Source: Erythrobacter sp. (lineage in GTDB: Bacteria > Pseudomonadota > Alphaproteobacteria > Sphingomonadales > Sphingomonadaceae). From it: a stretch of DNA of 9,521 nt. Location of the stretch: NCBI GenBank assembly GCA_030731635.1, contig JANQTR010000250.1, forward strand, positions 1 through 9,521. The letters are read 5' to 3'. Position numbers and translations under genes: made by a program. This document shows positions 5,465-9,521 of this stretch, piece by piece (position 1 is the first letter of the stretch; each line of letters opens with the position of its first letter). The notes under the pieces are model-generated. The model was not told the DNA's origin, did not search any database, and was given only the letters and a program-made list of their open reading frames with translations.

Positions 5465-5809
5465 ACCCTCGCTATCAGGCCGCTGGGCCTCATCTGCGGG
5501 ACGCGTATTCGCGCTCTGAATAATCGTCCTGAAGGCCGATGCCGTTCCGAGGAACAGTCCCGCCAACAGGCCCCAGGGCGCGATACCGGCGAGCGAATCC
5601 ACCGCAAAGCCGATTACCAAACCACCGATGATCCCACCCAGAAGGCCTGCCAATGCGCGGTTGCCGCTGCGGTAATTCGCATCGGTTCCCTGCACCTTGG
5701 GCCGGTTACGCTGTTCTTCACGCTCTTGGGCGGCCTTCAGCCGCGCTTCGAGCGCGTCGATCCGCGCATCCTCAAGGATAGGTTCTCGGGCGGGTTTCTC
5801 ATCGCTCAT
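5462..5809 (-). CDS. atpI: AtpI-family ATP synthase accessory protein
   Basis: AtpI/AtpZ-type proteins (ATPase gene 1 family) are small membrane proteins at the head of F0 operons, thought to help c-ring assembly or to carry Mg2+/Ca2+. The 115-residue product has a charged N-terminal stretch with a probable short coiled coil (about 14-36, IDALEARLKAAQEREEQR). Two membrane helices follow (about 51-71 and 76-98), glycine-rich as in the family, with an aspartate (FAVDSL) at the end of the first and PWGLLAGLFLG in the second. The ATG at 5809 is preferred over 5821 because GGAG lies 6 nt before it and overlaps the 5821 ATG. It is the first gene of the F0 cluster, followed by atpB after 70 nt. The hydrophilic C-terminal tail is not conserved in my recollection. 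The identity is good from context and topology; the exact biochemical role is unsettled. Confidence 0.87.
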   Translation of the reverse strand: MSDEKPAREPILEDARIDALEARLKAAQEREEQRNRPKVQGTDANYRSGNRALAGLLGGIIGGLVIGFAVDSLAGIAPWGLLAGLFLGTASAFRTIIQSANTRPADEAQRPDSEG

Positions 5810-5871
5810 GCCATGCTCCATTACACGAAGAGCGCGGCACGCGCATCAAGGTACCCGCCGAGGGCGCCGAC

Positions 5872-5900
5872 CCCTTAGAAGGGGGGGTGATACGTGTCAA
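5872..5900 (-). promoter_or_regulatory. Candidate promoter of the F0 operon
   Basis: Read on the - strand, a perfect TTGACA (5900-5895) is followed after 17 nt by TAAGGG (5877-5872), a poor match to TATAAT but with the first TA kept. Alphaproteobacterial housekeeping promoters often rely on a good -35. Transcription would begin near 5865, about 55 nt before the atpI ATG. The -10 overlaps a small palindrome, CCCCTT-AG-AAGGGG (5871-5884), on the edge of a 7-G run. Position and -35 are convincing; the -10 is weak. Confidence 0.4.
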
Positions 5901-5945
5901 CATTGGGTGGGAAGAGTTTGTGCAGTTGCGAAGCACCTTTGTTTT

Positions 5946-6079
5946 GCGCTCGCCCCTCCGGACGAGCATCCTCGGTGCGGTTCGAGCCTTGCAGGCTCGA
6001 GCACCTGCGGGCGGGCGGTCGCCCTTGCGGTCACTGCGCGACCCGACTTGCTTGCGTGCCCGCCGCTGCTGACACGCAA
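5946..6079. repeat. Non-coding stretch with several nested inverted repeats
   Basis: The gap between ydbL and atpI (5822-6082) holds no gene I can support. Its part next to ydbL contains several stems. GCTCG 5948-5952 pairs with CGAGC 5963-5967. CGAGCCT 5983-5989 pairs with AGGCTCG 5993-5999, with outer GGTGC 5974-5978 and GCACC 6001-6005. GGCGGGC 6010-6016 pairs with GCCCGCC 6058-6064 and encloses GGTCGC 6017-6022 with GCGACC 6038-6043. An alternative stem pairs TTGCGTG 6052-6058 with CACGCAA 6073-6079, just beyond the ydbL stop. This density of hairpins suits an intergenic repeat element or a structured RNA. Neither strand shows a clear U-tract. I do not recognise a known RNA family. Confidence 0.5.
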
Positions 6080-6082
6080 ACC

Positions 6083-6463
6083 TTAAGGGCAGCGCGGATC
6101 CCGGATCGGTGCCGCATCGGTGCGGGTCATCCATGTGCCATCGGGCGCACGGTATTTTTCGCCCGGTGTGGTCGCGGCAACAGCAATGCAACCCGATGTC
6201 AGCGCATAGGCTTCAATCGTAGCTTTGTTTTCCGATGACTTCTGGGTGTAGACCGCTTTGCGCTTGATGTTGATATCATCGACCAGCTTCTGCAAGGCCG
6301 GAGTGGCATCAGCCACTATGCCAAGATAGCCATCAGCCTGTTCGCCGATTTTGCCGGAAGCGCGCGCAGCGGCATAGGCTGGATCACGCTGCGCCAGCGC
6401 GGGGCCAGCCACCAGACCAATGGCCGCCAGTGCGGTGATCCCGCCAAAGATTGCACTACGCAT
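6083..6463 (-). CDS. ydbL: YdbL-like periplasmic protein (DUF1318)
   Basis: Small secreted protein of 126 residues. Residues 1-24 are a signal peptide (MRS, hydrophobic core, PALA-Q cleavage site). The mature part carries the DUF1318 blocks GKIGEQADGYLGIV (37-50) and INIKRKAVYTQ (64-74), and GxKYRAPDGTW (101-111) matching the C-terminal glycine/tryptophan block. A 15-residue tail ends CP; Cys92 and Cys125 could form a disulphide in the periplasm. The ATG at 6463 is chosen because AGGAG lies 8 nt upstream; ATGs at 6469, 6487 and 6490 in the same frame lack such spacing and lengthen the signal peptide. It is the third gene of the ydbH-ynbE-ydbL set, 33 nt after ynbE. In E. coli YdbL is linked to the YdbH-YnbE envelope bridge; its precise action is not settled. 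Confidence 0.88.
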   Translation of the reverse strand: MRSAIFGGITALAAIGLVAGPALAQRDPAYAAARASGKIGEQADGYLGIVADATPALQKLVDDINIKRKAVYTQKSSENKATIEAYALTSGCIAVAATTPGEKYRAPDGTWMTRTDAAPIRDPRCP

Positions 6464-6496
6464 CGTCATATCTCCTGGTCGCAGCATCATTCCGGT

Positions 6497-6700
6497 TCAG
6501 AAGATGTCTGCGTTCTCTTCAATCGTATTGGCCGCGTCTTCCGCCAGCCGGTAAATCACTTCCTGCCGGATATTGATGTTGAGCTCGATCACGATCGGTT
6601 CGTCCGGCGCGGCGATATTAATGCAGCCGCTCAGACTTCCCGATAGGATCGCGGCTCCGGCCATCATTGCCCGGCGTCGTCCTGTTACTGGCCCCGCCAT
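6497..6700 (-). CDS. ynbE: YnbE-like outer-membrane lipoprotein
   Basis: Small lipoprotein of 67 residues. The N-region MAGPVTGRRR, a hydrophobic core and the lipobox LSGC give lipidation at Cys26, leaving a mature 42-residue protein. It contains the family pattern AAPDEPIVIELNINIRQEV and ends IEENADIF, the same layout as E. coli YnbE (a short peptide rich in beta-prone residues ending in a D-x-F tail). In E. coli YnbE sits in the outer membrane and stacks onto the C-terminus of YdbH to complete an intermembrane bridge. The ATG at 6700 is preferred because GGAGG lies 10 nt upstream. A longer start at 6775 would overlap the ydbH stop as ATGA but puts the cysteine 51 residues in, too long for a lipoprotein signal. 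ATGs at 6667/6664 would shorten the n-region and remove RRR. Confidence 0.85.
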   Translation of the reverse strand: MAGPVTGRRRAMMAGAAILSGSLSGCINIAAPDEPIVIELNINIRQEVIYRLAEDAANTIEENADIF

Positions 6701-6771
6701 GCGCGTGCGCCCTCCCCGTTTATCCCCGGCGGATGTGGCAGCGCGTGCGGGCGCGGTCAATTCGAAGTGCA

Positions 6772-9521
6772 TCATGGCTGGCTTTCGCTTTCGGGAGGTT
6801 GAACGGGTTGGTTGGCAGCCGGCAAGGTGGGCGGAAAGGTGGGCGGCAGGGTTGGCCGGTCCGGATTGGCCGGCACAAACCGGCCGCCTTCGGCTTTGAG
6901 CAGTCCGCGATCGACCGGATTGCCGAGGAAATCGACATCCCAAAGCGATCGCACCATCGTGGTCAGCTGATAGAAATTCTCCGCACGGACATTGACCTTG
7001 AACCGGATCGGTAGCTTGGCGAGGCGGCGGGTGACGAAATTCTGGCTAGTTCCGGCCCCTTGCCGCACCCCGTCAAAATCGAAATTCGTGATGATTTCGC
7101 CCGCCAGATTGCCGTTTAGTCCGACGCTCATCTGCGTGTAATCGAGCGAGCGCAGCGCGGAAAACGCATAATTGCCCATCGCGCCCAGGTCTTCGTAAGT
7201 CAGCTCACCAATATAGGCGACATTGCCGCCGCCTGCGCGGCTAAGCAGCAAGCCGCCTTCGATCCGGCCATTGCCGTCCTTGTCAAAGACAATCGGCACG
7301 GTGCCATCAAACACGCCGGTTGCACCCAGATTGGTCAGTTCCATCTGCGCCACAAATGTGGCGGCATCCAGCCCGGTGATCTCGAACACGTAACGGCGTT
7401 CTTCGGGTTGCGAAAAATCCATCGTCAGTGGGCGCATCTGCAATTCGCCGCCCATGAAGGGGAAGCGCGCATCTTCGAGGCTAAGCAGCGTGCCGTCCTT
7501 GACCTCAAACTGCACTTTGCCGTCCAGCACCTCGACCCCCGGATTGATCGCCGCGATGGTGACGGTCTGATCCGGCGCGGTGGTCAGGTTGAGCAGATCG
7601 GTAAAGGCAACGGTGCCCTTCAACCCGCGCACCGGGCCAAAGGCGGCGGCAAAATCGATCCCGTCGCTGGAAAACTGCCCGCTGCTGGTGATCGTATCGG
7701 CCGTCCAGTTGGCCCGGCCAGTGCCGATTACCGACCCATCGGCAAAGGCGATCACACCCTTGGTCAGTTCCGACAGGTCTTCGGGCTGCAGGCTTTTGTC
7801 GAACAGGATGCCGGGCACTGCCAGCCGCGCGCTGCCGGTGGCGGTGGTGAGATCGTGCGTCAACGTGACGCCGGTGATCAGCCGCGCCGTTTCGCGGTGA
7901 CGCAGGTCTGCCGCGGCTGTAATGATGCTATCGCCAAAGGTCAGGCGCGCGCCGTTGGCGACCAGGGGTTTGAACCGCGAGCTGCCCTGCGCCGGACGGT
8001 CGGTGAGCGTAAAAGCGGCCTCATCAACCCTCAGCAGCCCATCGGCAAAGGCCCAGCGCCCGCTGATCGCGCCGATATCCAGCGGCACGACATCCAGCCG
8101 CGCATCGCCGCCAGTAAATATACCGCCAATATCCCCCACAAGACTGCCGGTCAGGCTGGCCGCAGACAAGCGCACTTCGCTGCCCGGTGCGCCGATGCGG
8201 GCGGTAAGCCCTTCCAAAGCAAAGGGCGCAGGGTAACGCAGCACCGCCCGCTCTGCCGCCATACGCGCGGGGCTGTCACCCAGCGTCCCGGCCAGTGCCA
8301 GTGGCCCGGTGCGCGCGGCGAGGTTCAGGCTGGTGCCATAGGCAAGCATCGGGCCGCCGCCATCCGGGCAGAGCGTGATTGACTGCCCAGTGAGCGTGAG
8401 GCCTGACAGCGCCAGCGACGCGAAGCGTACCGGCAGGCAGCGACGCCCCACCGCAAGCCCACCGGTGTTCGACCACACGCCTTCCAACGGCACGGTCAGA
8501 TCGTTGACTGCGCCGCCGGGCAAATCGCCACTGGCGGTGATCAATCCGTCAAACCCGATTGTCTCTCCGCCCGTCTGCCTTAGCGTCAGCCGCGGGATCG
8601 CGATCCGGTTCGCACCGGCGCTGTAATCCGCCATCGCCATGCGCAGCGACCATGCGCCGCCCGGCTCCTGCTCCATCCGGCCATTGATGTTTGGCAGCCC
8701 TGCCCCGCCTGCCAGCACATTGCCGCGCAGGGTGGTGATCCCGTCCGCGCCAATCGCAGCGTTGAATTGTGAAGCTGCCAGCACCCGCGTGCCCGCCCGG
8801 CTGGTGATCCCCGCATCAGGGATGACCAGCGCGATCTCACCGTCTTTGTGGCGGATGATGCCGTCGGCGCTAAGGCTTGCGCCGGTCAGCGCCCCGGACA
8901 GGCCGCCTCGCGCTTTGGCGATCAGCGGTGCTAGCAGCGTGCCCTCGACCCCGCGCTCAGCCGCCGCGAGGCTGGTGGTGAGATCAGCGCCCGGGATCAG
9001 GCCAGCGCCGCGCACCGTCCCCTCCCACTGGCCGCGGCTGGCATCGCTCGCGCCGCGCCATGCGCCGTCTGCTGAAAGGCGGGCAAGCCGAGCCTGCGGC
9101 GTGGTCACCCCGGTCAGCGTCAGATCATGCGCCAGCGCAAGATTGGTGCCGCCCCAGGTCAATTGCGCCGTGCCAGCCAGCCCTGCGCCCGCCATCGCCT
9201 GATAGGCAAGCTTGCGGCCCTCAACCTGAAAATCGCCCTGCGCGCCGGAAAAATCGGGCTTCAACGTCAAGATGGTTCCGATATCGGCGCCCGCCAATGT
9301 TGCCCCGCCGCAGGTCAGATCAGCGAACCTGAGCGGCCCATTGATCTGCATGGCCCCTTGGGACGTGGTCAGCTTGCCATACAGCGTTGCGCGCTCCGTC
9401 CGGCAACCATCCACCCCGATCCCCGGTGCGGTCGCGGCGAGCGCGCCTGCAAAGCCATCATCCAACCGCCCCGCCCCATCAAGTGACAGGCCCACGGCAC
9501 CAAAATCGCTCTCAATCAGCG
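6772..9521 (-). CDS. ydbH: YdbH-like AsmA-family intermembrane protein, N-terminal end outside window
   Basis: AsmA-like envelope protein related to TamB and YhdP. In E. coli YdbH is anchored in the inner membrane and forms a long hydrophobic beta-groove that carries phospholipids toward the outer membrane, acting with YnbE. The frame is open to the window edge, so the GTG at 9495 is internal. About 915 residues are visible and the N-terminal anchor is missing. The visible part is a long series of short beta-strand units rich in G, A, T and L (for example LNLTTAPDQTVTIAAINPG), with no membrane helix, as expected for a repeating beta-groove. The last 250 residues match the conserved C-terminal domain, with FPFMGGELQMRPLTMDF, ITGLDAATFVAQMELTNLGATGVFDG and NVRAENFYQLTTMVRSLWDVDFLGNP. 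A proline-rich tail of about 33 residues follows. The adjoining ynbE and ydbL genes strongly support the assignment. Confidence 0.88.
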   Translation of the reverse strand, partial: LIESDFGAVGLSLDGAGRLDDGFAGALAATAPGIGVDGCRTERATLYGKLTTSQGAMQINGPLRFADLTCGGATLAGADIGTILTLKPDFSGAQGDFQVEGRKLAYQAMAGAGLAGTAQLTWGGTNLALAHDLTLTGVTTPQARLARLSADGAWRGASDASRGQWEGTVRGAGLIPGADLTTSLAAAERGVEGTLLAPLIAKARGGLSGALTGASLSADGIIRHKDGEIALVIPDAGITSRAGTRVLAASQFNAAIGADGITTLRGNVLAGGAGLPNINGRMEQEPGGAWSLRMAMADYSAGANRIAIPRLTLRQTGGETIGFDGLITASGDLPGGAVNDLTVPLEGVWSNTGGLAVGRRCLPVRFASLALSGLTLTGQSITLCPDGGGPMLAYGTSLNLAARTGPLALAGTLGDSPARMAAERAVLRYPAPFALEGLTARIGAPGSEVRLSAASLTGSLVGDIGGIFTGGDARLDVVPLDIGAISGRWAFADGLLRVDEAAFTLTDRPAQGSSRFKPLVANGARLTFGDSIITAAADLRHRETARLITGVTLTHDLTTATGSARLAVPGILFDKSLQPEDLSELTKGVIAFADGSVIGTGRANWTADTITSSGQFSSDGIDFAAAFGPVRGLKGTVAFTDLLNLTTAPDQTVTIAAINPGVEVLDGKVQFEVKDGTLLSLEDARFPFMGGELQMRPLTMDFSQPEERRYVFEITGLDAATFVAQMELTNLGATGVFDGTVPIVFDKDGNGRIEGGLLLSRAGGGNVAYIGELTYEDLGAMGNYAFSALRSLDYTQMSVGLNGNLAGEIITNFDFDGVRQGAGTSQNFVTRRLAKLPIRFKVNVRAENFYQLTTMVRSLWDVDFLGNPVDRGLLKAEGGRFVPANPDRPTLPPTFPPTLPAANQPVQPPESESQP
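6824..6846 (-). repeat. 11-bp tandem repeat coding PPT units in the YdbH tail
   Basis: AAGGTGGGCGG occurs at 6824-6834 and 6836-6846 (period 12 nt). On the coding strand the repeat gives PPT-F-PPT-L, two four-residue units within the proline-rich C-terminus of YdbH. It is in frame and lengthens the tail without disturbing the conserved domain. Confidence 0.7.

Noticed and set aside
5060..5878. 272-codon + strand frame across atpB, the gap and atpI
   Set aside because: It crosses two genes of the opposite strand and a non-coding gap; no domain is recognisable.
5871..5884. CCCCTTAGAAGGGG palindrome as an operator
   Set aside because: A 2-nt loop and overlap with a weak -10 next to a G run; no known regulator site matches. 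Kept only as a remark under the promoter.
5887..6238. Possible small genes on either strand in the ydbL-atpI gap
   Set aside because: The open frames there follow GC-rich inverted repeats, have Arg/Ala/Pro-rich products and no SD; non-coding structure explains the region better.
7408..8382. 324-codon + strand open frame opposite ydbH
   Set aside because: Antisense to a conserved gene with operon partners; composition (Arg/Gly/Ala/Gln-rich) and lack of motifs mark it as a shadow frame.
1..9521. Mobile element, defence system or phage remnant
   Set aside because: All genes are core functions with uniform composition; no transposase, integrase, tRNA attachment site or terminal repeats are seen.

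Overview
The window is high-GC, densely coded chromosomal DNA. It most likely comes from an alphaproteobacterium, and probably a sphingomonad or Erythrobacter-type genome. This placement is an inference from remembered protein families, not from a search. It rests on the F0-only ATP synthase cluster in the order atpI-atpB-atpE-b'-b (the F1 genes sit elsewhere in alphaproteobacteria), the separate b and b' stalk subunits, the wording of subunit c and ribosomal protein S1, and the high GC at third codon positions.

Layout. Bases 1-1205 hold the 3' part of rpsA on the + strand, followed by two hairpins of which the second is an intrinsic terminator. Bases 1339-3079 hold two + strand genes 4 nt apart: gloB (glyoxalase II) and a zinc-independent NAD(P)H:quinone-oxidoreductase-like MDR. 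They converge on the F0 operon of the - strand, whose terminator lies at 3090-3116. Read in its own direction, that operon runs atpI (5809-5462), atpB (5391-4537), atpE (4473-4249), b' (4160-3666) and b (3673-3143). Further upstream on the same strand are ydbL (6463-6083), ynbE (6700-6497) and ydbH (window edge to 6772), whose N-terminal part lies outside the window. A 260-bp non-coding gap rich in inverted repeats (5822-6082) separates ydbL from atpI.

How the genes work together. The F0 genes encode the whole membrane rotor/stator sector plus the AtpI accessory protein. The junctions within the operon carry signals that look suited to setting the unequal subunit ratios: a strong SD before atpE, a stable hairpin just after atpE, and an 11-nt perfect SD before the overlapping atpF. 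ydbH-ynbE-ydbL form a conserved cell-envelope operon. In E. coli the AsmA-like YdbH and the lipoprotein YnbE form an inner-to-outer-membrane bridge for lipid homeostasis, and YdbL is a small periplasmic partner.

Most notable signal. A 16-bp inverted repeat (5409-5424) between atpI and atpB matches the bacterial parS/ParB centromere consensus at 15 of 16 positions and sits beside a threefold 10-11-bp direct repeat. No CRISPR array, insertion sequence, prophage, tRNA/rRNA or defence system is visible, and no wholly new multi-gene system can be claimed here.
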